A DNA stretch of 64,000 nucleotides from Basidiobolus meristosporus CBS 931.73 (GCA_002104905.1 MCFE01000378.1:1-64000); one strand, 5' to 3'; shown: positions 38,088 to 50,150, numbered from the stretch's first letter. Program-made: numbers and translations. Notes: generated by a model not told the origin, from the sequence alone.

Positions 38088-38758
38088 TTAGAATTGATCA
38101 ACAGTCATTTGCTTAGCAATATCAGTAATCTCTACAAATCTACGGAATTCTTCGAAGCTGATTTTACCATCGCCATCTTGGTCAGCTTCCATGATGGTTT
38201 TGTCGACAATTTGCTGCAACTGGTTATCCTTCAAGTTATTGCCAACCATCATTTTCAGCACCAAATAAAGCTCTCCGTTGGAAATGTACCCGTCACGATC
38301 CATGTCGTAAACCTTAAACGCATCTACAACAAAAGGAAGAGGAGTCTCGTTACATAAGGCACTCAGTGATGCTAAAACATACGCAGACTTACACCCAAGT
38401 TTCTCGGATTTATTCCCTTTGGCGCTGAACACGCTAAGGCCGTTAATGAATTCTTCAAAGTCAACATCACCACCACCATCTTCATCAAAGATGGCGATCA
38501 TACGATGGGCGAGTGGGTTATTGGCTATCTGAGGAATAGCCAAAAACTCATCTTTGTCAATCGAGCCGCTACCATCCTTGTCTAACTTTTGAAAACGTTT
38601 GTATAATCGTTGGATCTCCTCGGCGGTAACTAGAACGAAGCAATATATGGGTTATAAACAATTATCAGGAAGATTGAGAAAGGCTGGTATAGTCTTGTTG
38701 ACTTACAATTCGAGGAATTTACCATGCTATCTAGTTGAGCTGATTGAGCGTTACCCAT
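38088..38758 (-). CDS. CNB1: Calcineurin regulatory subunit B
   Basis: The Ca-binding subunit of the protein phosphatase calcineurin, which with catalytic subunit A controls Crz1-type stress signalling. Exons (minus): 38758-38707, 38629-38393, 38323-38088, giving 174 aa against 170 in human. The start [11 protein letters not shown] keeps the N-myristoylation glycine. Four EF-hand loops are complete: [36 protein letters not shown] and [32 protein letters not shown] is almost invariant in calcineurin B. Intron 1 follows the codons for MVNSSN and intron 2 falls before AFKVYDMD; both match good donor and acceptor signals (GTAAGT; CTAG and GTAG). Confidence 0.97.
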
Positions 38759-39058
38759 AGTTTGAAGTCGGAGAGAGCTTACCCTTACGATTGAAACTGA
38801 ATCCTAGGGAACTATTTATCTCAGTGATCATATGGTCAAGCATCAAACCCTGTTTACCTATAGGTAGCATTAATTTGTTCCTCAGCGCAACCATAATAAT
38901 CATACCCCAACCTTAAATAAACTGGGAATTTATTGCTTAATAGTTGATTAAAATAAACAAGGCTCAATCTATTATGTCATTCCGTTCTTTGCTAATCATG
39001 TTCACGATGCTTCGCTTTGGTCGTGATAACTTATTAGCGTATTCGTCACATGAATTAA
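38759..39058. other. Intergenic: CNB1 promoter and MLYCD 3' side
   Basis: A 300-bp gap between two genes on the same strand; nothing further was recognised. Confidence 0.5.
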
Positions 39059-41077
39059 TCACCCATTTCTACTGGTCAAAAGTGGGTCATTTTCGTTGAC
39101 AGAGATAGTGCCATCCCTCAGGTAGTTGCTATTGTTAGACTCCACCTTAGAAAGAATATAATTGTAGTTGACCATCATGCCTAGTGACTGAGCGATTCCT
39201 TTCTCTACAAAGAAAAAACTGGTGAATTGAAATCAGATAACCTGGTTTATTTAGATCACATACCTGAGACGTCAGCTAGCCAATTAATCCTGTGCACACA
39301 AGCTCCATTGCGAATATGGAAGTTGGCTAGAAATCAAGTTAACTCTGTGCAGCAGTCAAATGAATAGCAGCATGTGGAGAATAATTACCAACTGGGTCAT
39401 ACGCTAGATAGCCTCGCTTTTGGCTCAGCAAATACCTGAAGACAAAGTTAGTACACAGCGAATCCAAAGACACCACTGTGTGGAGCCGACCTTGAGCATA
39501 GACGCATCAAGGGTTGCTTTACCAGCCCGGAAAGGTTAGGATCCTTGAACCAGTTGGTAGTTTGAATAATGTCCTATACAAAGAGGGCGTCTATTGAGCG
39601 CCATAGAATCTCTGCAAATGATACAACCTGAACCTTCATACTTGCAATATTTGGATAGGCTGTTTGGTGCCTAGAGCCGACAAGAGCTTTGCTTCCTCTG
39701 GAGTAATGAGGTCGGATACTTGTTGCGAGAACTGGCTGTTAAGCCATTGGCGGAATCTGGGGATAGGAGACAGAGTGCAGAAAGTATGAATGAAAGGGAA
39801 TTCCTTTTGAAGGGCTTCAACTACACTTTTGATCAGAGAATTCCCTAGCTCAATGCCAGACAAGCCACGCTGTGAGGTAATCGAGTAAAAGATGGCCGAG
39901 CGAATGGTTTCAGAAGGGTTTACATGGCTGGGTGAGGGGTCGTTCAAGATTTTCTGAAGTATTGTGTGAATATTTGAAAGCCTTGTAGATCCGGGCGTTA
40001 TCTTACTTGGATATTGTCTGAGATATCTGTCACAAGAGCTACTTGAACAAAGGCCAACGGATCATTTGGCATTCCTCGGTGAAAGAACCCGAAGCATCTT
40101 CTCCCACGACCAACACGCCTACCAATCATACAGTAAGCATCATGGATGTGCTACATACCTCACAGCTTACCTTTTCAAGTCAGTCCAATCCTGGAATCCA
40201 TGGACTGCCTCGTATTGAGTCATCTTCATCGAGAGTTAGTATGGCTGGGTTCAACAAAATAGCCATGTCCACAGCACCTTTTCTAGTGTTATAGCAGGAG
40301 AACTCCAGGTTATCCTTTGAAGCTCCAGGAATCCTAGCAACCAGGATTGAAGTTTCTCCATTAATGCATCAGACATTGAGGCAACGCTAGCACTCGACTT
40401 GTCCTGGGCCAAGACCTCCTATATCCACGACTGAGTAAAGTTCCAAAACCATCATTGGGTTTGCATTACCAGCAAGTCGCTCCTCATATCTATTAGGAAT
40501 CTCAATCCATTGGCAAGTCGGTAGACTTGATCAAAAAATCGGTTGTAGAGCGGGGTCGACGTCTGATTTAGAATCTGTTGGGTCCGTAGTAATGCCCTAT
40601 CTGTATTGCCCTATACCAGTGTTCGGTCAGTAAAGGCAGGGTGTTCTATTTCTAATCAAGTCTTACTAACTGCACGGTCTGACGCAATATTCATGTATTG
40701 CCCAGCGGCGCTTAGAATCTCATCCTGAGGTGCTCCTAATAATAGACATTTCAATTATCACCTGCCCTTTCGGATAGCCAAAGACGGATAGTACCAAGCT
40801 CTCTGCTCATACGTTTCAGAAACTTGAACTTCTCTGCCTAGAATGCGGAATGGAGTTAGGTGCTTGGCTGGATCGAATACTGCTTTGGGGTGACCTTGTT
40901 TAGGGATTCATATACTATCCAGCACTCATTTGTCATACTTGATGGAGCTAGACTTCTAGGGTTTTGCTTGAAGTGCGAGCGTAGCTGGTTAAGGATATGT
41001 TGAGCCCGCATCTGTCCATCCGACTCTCCTAAAGTGAACCCAGGGTATTGGCATTGTGTTGTATAACACTCATTCAA
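39059..41077 (-). CDS. Malonyl-CoA decarboxylase
   Basis: It converts malonyl-CoA to acetyl-CoA and CO2, affecting fatty-acid synthesis and oxidation, in mitochondria, peroxisomes or cytosol. I derive 12 exons (minus): 41077-40895, 40837-40795, 40735-40671, 40610-40470, 40418-40278, 40223-40171, 40118-40007, 39953-39642, 39573-39491, 39435-39389, 39326-39264, 39204-39059; 462 aa against 493 in human. All junctions keep frame. The N-terminal helical domain includes FKFLKRMSRELG and LRFLIDMRSDLL. The catalytic GNAT-like domain has LQRITWSSPA, AIFYSITSQRGLSGIELG, TLSPIPRF (catalytic Ser308) and ANFHIRNGACVHRINW (catalytic His397), ending GMMVNYNYIL. The C terminus (LTSRNG) is not a peroxisomal PTS1. 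The first exon and start are the weakest part; an in-frame stop just upstream favours the ATG at 41077. Confidence 0.93.
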
Positions 41078-42493
41078 CTATCCAGTATCAGGCATACCCT
41101 GTTCGACCACCTTGCCCTGATGTTGATTACCAAAATCGAGAGGTGCCTTTGCATATGTACGGCCCATTGCAATGTTATCAAAATGGGCTGATAGAGAATA
41201 CCGACCAGTTAGTGCATGCTGTAAAATGATCTACAAAAACAGAAGATTACCTTGATAGCGAGTGATATTAGGAGTTAAATGAATGGATTGAAATGAGAGG
41301 CCGAGATTTGTGAAAGGTACACGAAGCTGATATATAAATGTTTATATGTGAATGTGAATGGTAGATTGATATTGACTTGGATTGTGGATTATGATGAAAC
41401 AAGTGAGATCATAGCCTGACTGTGGGAAAATTTTGTAATTCGTAAACAATGAAATATTGATCTGGTTTAGCATGTACAATGTAACTACCAGCAGTTCAAA
41501 TGCGAGACACCACATGGATGCTGCCCAGAGGGCTCCCACACTAGGGTGTGCTGCTATCCCTCCAAATCATCCTCGGCAGTAACTGCGAAATACTCGGGTG
41601 TGGGGAGTCGGCCTGCCGATTCTCCCATGGGCTTAGTCATCAGCAAATCCTGGGGTATGGTAATATTCCTCTTTCGACTTCACCCAGCGCAAAGATACAA
41701 ACTGCCCCTTGCCGTGAAGTACTAGCTGTATGAATGCCATACTCTGTGATAGCACACCCTATGCCTATTTTCAACGTATCGTTCTTTTGGAACATCGTGG
41801 ATTCCGCTGTGCAAGGGGAGTTGTAAACAAAACTATATATGGTGGTCCCCCTTATTTATCCAGTTACTGATAATCCAACATCAACCCTTATCTCAATCAC
41901 TGATGGCCGGCTATTTGAAATCTAATTGATAATTAAGCTTGCTTAATACTTACCTGGTGATTCCTATTGAAGTGTGGAAGCCCATTGGATTGATTAGCTA
42001 GCGTATACTCATGGTGACTCAACCTCAAACAAACAAGGAAATTTTATTGTAGGGCAAATGGCATTGTGCTTGGAGAGGACAGTGCATGGAACAGTCGGAA
42101 CCGACATCTGAAGGGGAGACGATTTATATAGAAGATCAATGATAAGGCTAACGAGTTTAAATTGGTTAGACCTGGGTTGCCAGATCTGTCTCGGACTTGG
42201 ATATATCCAAGGCACAGCTACGACCACAATATATGCAGGTCGCTACTACTGTCCATCTCATTTGGAAATGGTTTAAAGGAGACAACCAAAGTAACACCAA
42301 TGACAAATTTATGACTGGTCACATTGGCTCTGCAGACCCCGCAATGGTACACTATAGCTTCTATGGTGTTGTGATTGGCAGGAAGGTTGATATACGATTT
42401 TTATCAATTCTACCTTGGTGACAAATGAAGATCAAGCAAACAAAATTGGTCTCGTTCTGATACACGTAGCAGTCGGCATGTACTAAGCTAACC
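41078..42493. other. Intergenic, no gene recognised
   Basis: On the minus strand 41230-41095 is coding-like (contains HFDNIAMGRTYAKAPLDFG) and ends in a stop immediately before the chosen MLYCD start; it could be an upstream MLYCD exon or chance. Other frames have no motif. Confidence 0.4.
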
Positions 42494-43935
42494 CTACGTA
42501 CGTGCCCAGAGCTTTCGGTTCCGGACCAGGCGCAGAATTAAAAATATAGATCCTCCGATGAGCATAGCAATGCCAGCGTAGAGCATGACAGGGACATACG
42601 TGTTTCGTGGACGACTATGATCCACGATCACTCCGCCAACTGGGATTCCAATTAGATAGCCAAAGCCAGTAGAGGCATAAACCAGCCCAATTGTGGTGGC
42701 GATCTTCTCAATGCCTATGGTGAAGGTATCGTAAGTGCCGGGTTGGTTAGGTGCTACTCTTGGCCGTGGTCCTACTTACCGAAAAGCTCTGCTGAGACCA
42801 CCGGAAGCATGCTGATGTATCCTCCTCCGAAGAAGCCATAGAGAATGGCAAATGCGAAAACTGAGGAGAATGTGGTGGCGAATGGCCAAAACACCAATAT
42901 AATAAGGGAATCGAGCAAAACACAGAAGGAAATGGCGTTGATGCGACCGACTTTATCCGCGACTAATCCAAGAACCACTCTGCCTACTGCCGACGCTCCA
43001 TTAATGAACCCAGTAATCAGTGCCCCTTGGCTTGCGGTCATGCCTTTGAAAACTGCATAATCTAGATATCCGAGGCTTGATAAGTTCCTGAGGAACACAC
43101 GCTACAAAATTGCTACTTACTAGATACATGGAAGAATGGGATCATGTAGCCAATGCTCAAAACAAGTGCTCCGCTGAATAGCAGCTGGAAGTAGCGCTGC
43201 TTGAATAGACTTAGATCGATTAGGACTCCACGTGGAGGCAGTTGCAGTCTAGTCTTTAGGAGTGCAGAAGCAATGGCCAAAATAACAAACGCGCACATGC
43301 CAATGATCCGAAGTGTCCATTGATATCCAACCACATCTATAAGTTTCCTTGTGATAGGGCTGAGGGATAAACCACCAACGCCCGCGCCGGCGACTGCAAT
43401 GCCTGTGGCAAGACCCCGGTATTTTACAAACCATTGAGATGGAAGGCTCACGGCCGGGCAGAAGCACAATGAAGCACCGATTCCATACATCAACCCTTGT
43501 GTTAAATAAAGGTGCCAAGGCTGGGTAGGTAATATTCAAGTCAGTAGGTAGTAGTTTTTGATGAAAAAACGCATATTCTACCTGAGTGGCGAAGGAAGCT
43601 GCGATAAGTCCTCCCCCTACAAAGAAGCACCCAACAAAAGAGATCACTCTGTAGCCGTATCTATCTGCGAGGTGGCCCGTAAAGATGCCAAATATGGTCA
43701 TGAACGAGGTAGCGAAAGTGCCAACAAGCGAAAGAGTCGACATTTTGACTTTATGTTGAAAGAGGTCGTTGTAGTAAAAGGTTTGATACACACCGAAGGT
43801 ATAGGAGATCCCCAGGGTTACGAAGTGAATCAAAAAGCTGCTTAGAACTACAAACCATCCATAACCACCATCTGGCAAAGGAACCTCCTCATTTTTGAGA
43901 GTGAAGTCCTTCTTCTCTTCCGAAGGCTTGGGCAT
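42494..43935 (-). CDS. MFS monocarboxylate transporter-like permease (MCH family)
   Basis: A 12-helix carrier of the monocarboxylate porter family, to which yeast Mch1-5 belong; Mch5 carries riboflavin and the substrates of others are unknown. Exons (minus): 43935-43582, 43520-43121, 43061-42780, 42714-42494, giving 418 aa. The first helix carries the family signature PDGGYGWFVVLSSF. GHLADRYGYR, GIGASLCFCPAVSLPSQWF and YRGLATGIAVAGAGVGGLSL are the helix 4-5 blocks, and the C half has GFINGASAVGRVVLGLVADKVGR. The N terminus is short (about 20 residues) and the C tail brief (RNRKLWART), both cytosolic. Introns are 58-65 nt. No predicted substrate follows from the sequence. Confidence 0.94.
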
Positions 43936-44920
43936 AATCTAATGGCCACACGTGAGGTGCGTATGGATTCGTTCAAGCGGCGGGTCACTTTCAAGGTACC
44001 ATCAAGGCCGAATATATAGTAGTTGACTCGGTCCAGCTAGCCTAACCGAAAAAAAGGCCTCGGTGATTCAGAAATTTTAAAGTTACACAATCTAGGAAGA
44101 TTTCGATTTTTCCTCTGAACAAGGCCAATTGCAAGTTCTGCAATGGTGAAGCTTAATCAAAATTGGTCGGCCAATCGTCGCTCTCGCGCATTTATCTTAT
44201 CACCCACGGTTAATCTCTTTGAATGGGCCTTGGCCCTATACGCGGAAGGGGTGACCATTCAGTACATATATATACGTGCTACATCCCTAACTCAACTACC
44301 CTTTTATCAGAGATTATCCTGGCCACCCATATATTTGTATGTTTGTTTGCAGACACTGAGCCACGCTACGGGCACTTCCGAAGAGTGGGCCTAGAGTGCG
44401 ACCCTTCAGGCAAATGGTATCGGTAGATGAATGATCATCTGATTCTGGTAAGAGTTGCTCTTTCGGTGATGGTCCCAAGTGGTGGCGGATCATGGTCTCA
44501 ATTAGGATGCCTTAGGTTCCCTAACTTAACTACCTGGATTGATCTAAATCTTCCTATTAAGCCAAGCAAGTTTGCTTATGCAGCTGACACATTCTACTTG
44601 AAATGGTCGGGTAATAGATCGCTCATAAAATAATGTGACTTTGCTGTGACTTTGATAGAGCCCACCTGAATCTACTCCATGATGCAGGAGTCAAAGCAAT
44701 GTCTGGTACATGCTATTTAAATAGCTTGGTATGTAGGAGACTGGTTTGTACTTCACTCAAAATTAAAAGCGAGTCAGTCTTCCGGTGTCCAAGCAGAGAA
44801 ACCGTATTCTTCTACACCGCCAGTTGCTAAGTTAAAGGTGCAATTCGACAAAGAGTAATATCGTGGAGGGAGAGTCACATACGGGAGAGCCTTTAAAAAC
44901 GCGTGGTTGGATCTCATGTC
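43936..44920. other. Intergenic between divergent genes
   Basis: It holds the promoters of the carrier (minus) and the LRR protein (plus). A TATATATA box lies at about 44267. Short frames here show no motif. Confidence 0.5.
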
Positions 44921-46272
44921 ATGGGTAACGAACCTAGCAAACAGTTGGTAAACCTCCCATTGGGTTACCGTAAACGTGGGAAAACTCAGCCGGTGTCCAT
45001 TCATTTTCCTCACAATAATCGAGAAAACAGTGAATACGTTCGTGATGTACACTTGGTCATGCTGTCGTCTTCACCGGAAAGTGAGGAAGAGGAGGAGGAA
45101 GAGAGAATCGGCACTGAAGATGACCGATACATATCCAGTCACGAAGAAGGTTCACTGGATAAACTGGCGGAATATGGCATTGAGGCTTTCACGTTCACCA
45201 ATCTAGATTCCTTGATAAACATTAGCCTCTGTTCTAAAGGGTTGATTCGCCTGTCGCGCAATATAGGCCACCTTAGTAATTCCCATTACTTCCAGCTGTA
45301 AGCAAATATTCTATTACGAACGTTAGCACGAGTGTCAATTAACATTGTTCCTTTAATAACGAGTATAGCTGCTGCAACAAACTACGAACAGTGCCTCTAG
45401 AGATAGGATACCTCCAGCAGCTGACCATTCTTGATCTCTCTAATAATCAAATAGAGACCCTCCCGGAGACACTAGGATTACTCACTGCTTTGGTGGAGCT
45501 GAAGTTATCCGACAATAAGTTACGAACTCTGCCTCGTTCTATGGCTGCGTTAACACAGCTATCGGTGCTTAGACTAAACAACAATTCCTTTCAAGAGATT
45601 CCGCGGCTTGTAGGACATCTTACTAACCTAGTGAATCTCGACGTCGCCAATAACAATATAAAATACCTGCCAGCAGAAATCACTCGACTACCGTTTCTAA
45701 GAAGAATCTGGGTAGATGACTGCCCACTCATTACAGAGATCGACAGCTTCACTTGCCAGCCCAGTTCAAGTCCCCAAAGCCTTCTCGAGGCCTCGGCACG
45801 CTCCATCATCCGGAACAGACTGCCTGTTCACAAGTACGCACCAAAGCGTATACTGAATTATTTACAATCCGCCAAGACGTGCACATATTGTGGAGGTCCA
45901 TTTTTTGAGTATTCAGTCATCAGGGCCCGGATGCTCGAAAAGAATGACCAAGCCATACCTATTGTGTATTACTTATGCGAGGCTCATTGGAATACCGATG
46001 CTGAGCGGGTGAAGCTATTATTCTGTCAACGAGCCGGGAATTCCCACAGAACCTATGCCAACTCGACCAAGAAGAAGAAGGGGTCACAACGTAGTGACTC
46101 GGATAGTTCCATTCCACAGCTGCCGCCATTGCCCTCCCACTCGTCCCGGTTTTCTACTCTGATTGCTGGTCGCCGACTGCTTCGCAAGAGTCCTCTCTTG
46201 CAAAACCAGAGCCACGCCAATCCTGGTGGTGGCAATTTAACAATGGCTGCGACTACTGAATTTGTTGCATAG
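44921..46272 (+). CDS. Leucine-rich-repeat protein with myristoylation motif and Cys-rich C-terminal domain
   Basis: Function unknown. Exons: 44921-45297 and 45369-46272, joined across a 71-nt intron, 426 aa. The ATG at 44921 is preferred over 44903 because it gives MGNEPSK, an N-myristoylation consensus (Gly2, Ser6). An acidic Ser/Glu stretch (SSSPESEEEEEEE) follows, then about six to seven leucine-rich repeats of the LxxLxLxxNxLxxLP type, from HYFQLCCNKLRTVP to NNIKYLPAEI. After the repeats comes a conserved-looking zinc-site candidate CTYCGGPF with a second LCEAHW about 40 residues on, then a basic Lys/Ser tail (NSTKKKKGSQRSD). I recall the LRR plus CxxCxGPxF arrangement only from uncharacterised fungal proteins. 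A signalling scaffold at a membrane is an inference. Confidence 0.85.
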
Positions 46273-47523
46273 AATATACCCTATAGATCCTGGTGGGCTC
46301 TACTATTGGAGAGTCCCAAATCTCTCAATATGCGATTTATTGTTGGACTTTTGTTTTCATGGGTAATAAATATGCTATTATGTTGGTTATACATCAAGTT
46401 TTGGATATATGCTCTTTAATTGGATATAGTAGGCCCACGTGTTTATCCAGTTCATGTTCATCAGGGACTAAACAAACCAACACATGGTGTATTTCATCGA
46501 TGTAGTCTCATAATTGCAAATTAGCGCTATTGCACTCAAGCCACATCACTGTTACCAATGCACTGCACTTGGATATCTTTAAATCAGATACAGTAATCCC
46601 ACCCAGACTCCCCCAGAGACCTCCAAACCTAGCCCCTATCACTATTTTTAGTAGTGTAGATACTGTATTTCTACCAGTTGCTTATCAAGTGATGATTCAT
46701 AAGTCCAATGCACTATATTTGTCTTCTGTAGCTATATGTTTGGTCTGGCCAGCCAAAATTCTGTCTAGTTCTAGCCTTGATGCTCTTGAAGTATCAATGA
46801 TGGAACCCAGGGAAGCTGCCTCTTAAGTACCATATTATTGTTTGGTTAACAATACTACCAATACAATGCAATTTGCATGGGTGACATTCAAGTCCACCTC
46901 CATGTTCTCAACGCGCACATGATTGTACTCCCTTTATTAGATATGAAAAGGGCTGGCGCTTATTCTACCCAGGGCACCAAGTAATACACTCACTGGGCCT
47001 AACTGTCTTCAGATCACTTGGTGCATATTCCTGTTTCATCATGATAGCACAAATATCTACATGTAGCATATTCACAGCTAGATACTCCCATGTATTTACT
47101 GATTATCCTATAGCTCCAAACCATATCAGTTCCCTGAACCAGAGTCATGAACACCAGTCAAATATGCATGACCATAAGAATGAATATCAGGGCCTTCTGA
47201 TTGCACCATCTCCAAAACCAAGATCTGCATAAAGTTGCGTAATTCTCATGAAGCACTATTCCCGCCTTCTTTGGACAACGCTGCCGCAGCCAATTGTGTG
47301 AATCTGCCCTAAAATGGCCACATTGATACGAGTTCCCATAATCGATGACAAGCGCTTTATTTTTGGTAACATTCAACCTTTGCTCTCCCCCAAACTGACA
47401 TGCCATCGTTCCACCAAGATTCTTTGTATTCGTAGTACCGTCACTTGTATTGTACGTTGCCATAGCATCTATCATCATCTGTAGTACAGCTGGTTGAATA
47501 CAAGTGGTCCATAACTAGATACC
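46273..47523. other. Intergenic between convergent genes, no gene recognised
   Basis: AT-rich with short unsupported frames on both strands; it should hold two 3' UTRs. No repeat copy was recognised. Confidence 0.45.
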
Positions 47524-48636
47524 TCAGTTGCCTGTTTCAAGCCATGGGATCTCTTCTGCACTGTACTTGTAGGCACGGAACAATGCATTCGATTCGTGTT
47601 TGAATACTGATAGCTGTGGCACCTTGTACTTCGCAAAGTGGGGATTGACATACTCCCAGCACAGCTGACCATCCTTGGTGACCTCAAAGATACGACCAAA
47701 GGCTGCTTCAGTGATAAGGGTATTGCCGTTTCCTAAACGCTGAGCACCACCCATGAAAGGTGTGAAGAACGCTTCCATTTGTGGATCCCTATACTCCCAG
47801 ACAATTTGCTTGGTTTCGCGATCCACCTCGATAATACGAGAAAAGTTGACGCTCTCTCCAGTCCGGAACGCTCCATTGTCAAAGATCAAGATGTTGCCGT
47901 TATCAAGCTCGTTGGCATTGTGTTGCTGAGCAACCACGTTAGAGTCTAGATGCCAGATGACTTTGCCGGTGCTTCTTTCAATGATGATGACCGCCGATAC
48001 GCTGCGAAGACTGGCCAGGATGTTACCGTCCTTGAGGGGGTAGACGGTGTTGATCAGTGGCCAATGCTCCCGAGGATAGTGGGCCTGCAATGGGAAAGTC
48101 TCCTTTGGTAAATGTTCGAATGCTCTCCAAGACCAGATCTCATTGTTGTCAGCATCCACTTCCTTGATGATATCACTATAAACCTTCCCTCCTGGTGCTT
48201 CCGTACCAGGTACTCCGCCTAGTACCCTTTGGGCATCTTCATCGGATAGCTCCTCCAAGGTTGTATACAGTATATTGCCATTATCTTGGTGGTGGGCGTC
48301 ATGATGGGCGTAAGGATCCTTGTGTTCACGAACGATGTTTCCTTGGGGATCGACCTGTAACATCGCTCCTCCGCGATACTTTTCCCAGAATAAGAACAGA
48401 TGAGGCTCATCGGGTAACGCCCCGTTAACCGCCAGGTTTCCATTAGCTAGGATGCGGGCATGTCTACCGGGACGATAAGGAAGTTTCCATTGGTGTACCT
48501 GGTTGCCGTCGTTGTCGACGAGATAAACAGAATCTGGGGAAGTAAGAGGGGCAAAGAGGGTATATCCAGGAAAGACCTGCTCTTTGTCAACACCGATAAG
48601 GCCAACACCGCGACGACGAAGAGTATTTTGTTCCAT
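47524..48636 (-). CDS. Arylsulfotransferase-like (ASST) beta-propeller protein
   Basis: Similar to the arylsulfotransferase (ASST) superfamily, whose bacterial members transfer sulfate between phenols through a catalytic His; many fungal and bacterial homologues have unknown roles. Single exon, 370 aa, no introns. Propeller blades are visible as repeats of an NGN turn: LANGNLAVNG, QDNGNILYTT, KDGNILASLRS, LDNGNILIFDNG and LGNGNTLITEAAFGRIFEV. SVYLVDNDGNQVHQWKLPY is the first blade and HHDAHHQDNGN (His111-112) matches the family HHD-NGN motif. There is no signal peptide, unlike periplasmic bacterial enzymes, so it is probably cytosolic. The gene is less AT-rich than its surroundings and unspliced, which would fit acquisition from bacteria, but this needs a tree. 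The right neighbour is the mobile-element region. Confidence 0.85.
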   Translation of the reverse strand: MEQNTLRRRGVGLIGVDKEQVFPGYTLFAPLTSPDSVYLVDNDGNQVHQWKLPYRPGRHARILANGNLAVNGALPDEPHLFLFWEKYRGGAMLQVDPQGNIVREHKDPYAHHDAHHQDNGNILYTTLEELSDEDAQRVLGGVPGTEAPGGKVYSDIIKEVDADNNEIWSWRAFEHLPKETFPLQAHYPREHWPLINTVYPLKDGNILASLRSVSAVIIIERSTGKVIWHLDSNVVAQQHNANELDNGNILIFDNGAFRTGESVNFSRIIEVDRETKQIVWEYRDPQMEAFFTPFMGGAQRLGNGNTLITEAAFGRIFEVTKDGQLCWEYVNPHFAKYKVPQLSVFKHESNALFRAYKYSAEEIPWLETGN

Positions 48637-49708
48637 AATGATTACTGGGAATTCGAGTGAGATGTAGAAAGGGGTAGCCAGACCGACGAATTTATATTCG
48701 GAATCTGGTATTTGACATGCCTAAAATTGCGCAAGACAAGCGCAACCCTTGCGTGATGGAAATGGCACTTATCACGCAATTAGCTCGAGCGTTGGTACAA
48801 TCCGCGAATTAGATGAATGATAATCAGGGCAAGAGTAGTCGACCTCAACAAAACATCTAGGAGGGTGCTATATCAAGTACCCAAAATGATCGTGGTGCCT
48901 ACCTTGATGTGTGTTCAACTGTTCAGATTTCCTTCCCTCTTGGGTCTTTTTGTCATGGTGACATCAGTCCCGATACTTCCATGCACACCTGTGAGATGTC
49001 AATAAGGTCAAGAAACCTATAATCTTTAGGAATACTACCAATGCCATTAAGCATACCACGGCCATTACAAGTGGGGCGATATTACGGTTGTGGTATCAGC
49101 AAACTTTGTATAGCCCAGTTTCATGCTCATGGCTCGAGACCAAATGTTTCATGGCTTCAGGAATGCTGTAATATTACCAAATTCTAACAAGCTCTATCCA
49201 GACTTGATTCCATCAGCTCTGTGGGGATCCTAAACTATTCAGGCCCCACATCCACATTGCTTTTGCCAATCTAACTCATATTTCACTCCTATAAGACAAG
49301 TATCCATTTGAGTAACAAAGTCATTTCCTATGAACATAATGGTGTTTGTAGTCTTTAAAGGCCTAATGTTGAGCTTTGAGTATTGGTATGCGCAGCCTCA
49401 AGGGCATAGGAATCTGCTTTAGCTTGTTAATGCTGAAATATATTTTCCTCAGTGTTCTAAATAAGGAGGCAGTGTTGCCCTTTTGCCAGCTTGATGGAGA
49501 AAATATGGGGCCTTTTAGAGAAGTCAGATATACTGATAACCTCCAGGCCTTCACTGATTTTAGAAGGTAGTCAATATCCTAGAAGCTCAATTTTAAGAAA
49601 ACAACTCAATAGTTGAATATAAGCTAAATAGAGTTTATATTATATGAGTGGTTTAGGTGCAAGATATATACTAAAAACATGATTATTGAGCTAAAGTACT
49701 TGTATATG
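48637..49708. other. Intergenic, no gene recognised; border of the mobile-element region
   Basis: It includes the promoter of the ASST-like gene. Composition becomes AT-rich from about 49,000. No recognisable frame. Confidence 0.45.
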
Positions 49709-49791
49709 TTGTAAGAGATTGCAAGACATTGGAAGTCATTGGAAGAACAAGTTGAGTATGTGGTTTTCACTTAATGATGTATTGGGTGTAA
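49709..49791 (-). repeat. Inverted copia LTR fragment, head to head with the next LTR
   Basis: It begins TGTTGTAAGAG and matches the first 80 bp of minus-orientation LTRs, ending in AATGATGTATTGGGTG. The opposite-orientation LTR starts directly after it. Confidence 0.75.
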
Positions 49792-50138
49792 TGTTATAAA
49801 TTTGTAATTCCACCTCAATATTCACCTGACTTGGTCACTTAGATTGTTACCTACAAAACTTAGAGAATACTGATCAAATTCATTGTTGGGATTTACCTGA
49901 GACATTTTCACCAAAATATCAAGTACTCAGAGCATGAAAATTAGATAAGTTATCCAGACAGCCCCAATCTTTGCACACATATTCTTGGGACCTTCCTAAG
50001 CCTATCCTATAGGCTTGTAATGCCAAGACCATGAAAAAGTATCAATACTACTTCTACATTCAACAAATCATTAAGTGAAAATCACATAATCAACTTGTCC
50101 TCCCAATCACTTCCCATATATCCAAGACTCTTGCAGCA
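49792..50138 (+). repeat. Copia 5' LTR of copy 2
   Basis: It starts TGTTATAAATTTG (one change from the family terminus) and ends CTCTTGCAGCA. The block TAGTAAAAGTATAAAT of other copies has mutated here. The primer-binding site follows immediately. Confidence 0.9.
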
Positions 50139-50150
50139 GGTTATGAGCCC
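50139..50150 (+). other. Copia primer-binding site, copy 2
   Basis: GGTTATGAGCCC directly after the LTR; the gag ATG lies inside it (GGTTATGAG). Confidence 0.82.

Noticed and set aside
40736-40761. A 26-nt intron in the malonyl-CoA decarboxylase gene
   Set aside because: Too short; using the donor at 40794 gives a 59-nt intron and a better match to the family (MSRELG followed by APQDEIL).
12494-48636. A biosynthetic or functional gene cluster
   Set aside because: Functions are mixed housekeeping and signalling roles without a core biosynthetic enzyme; shared membrane themes look coincidental.
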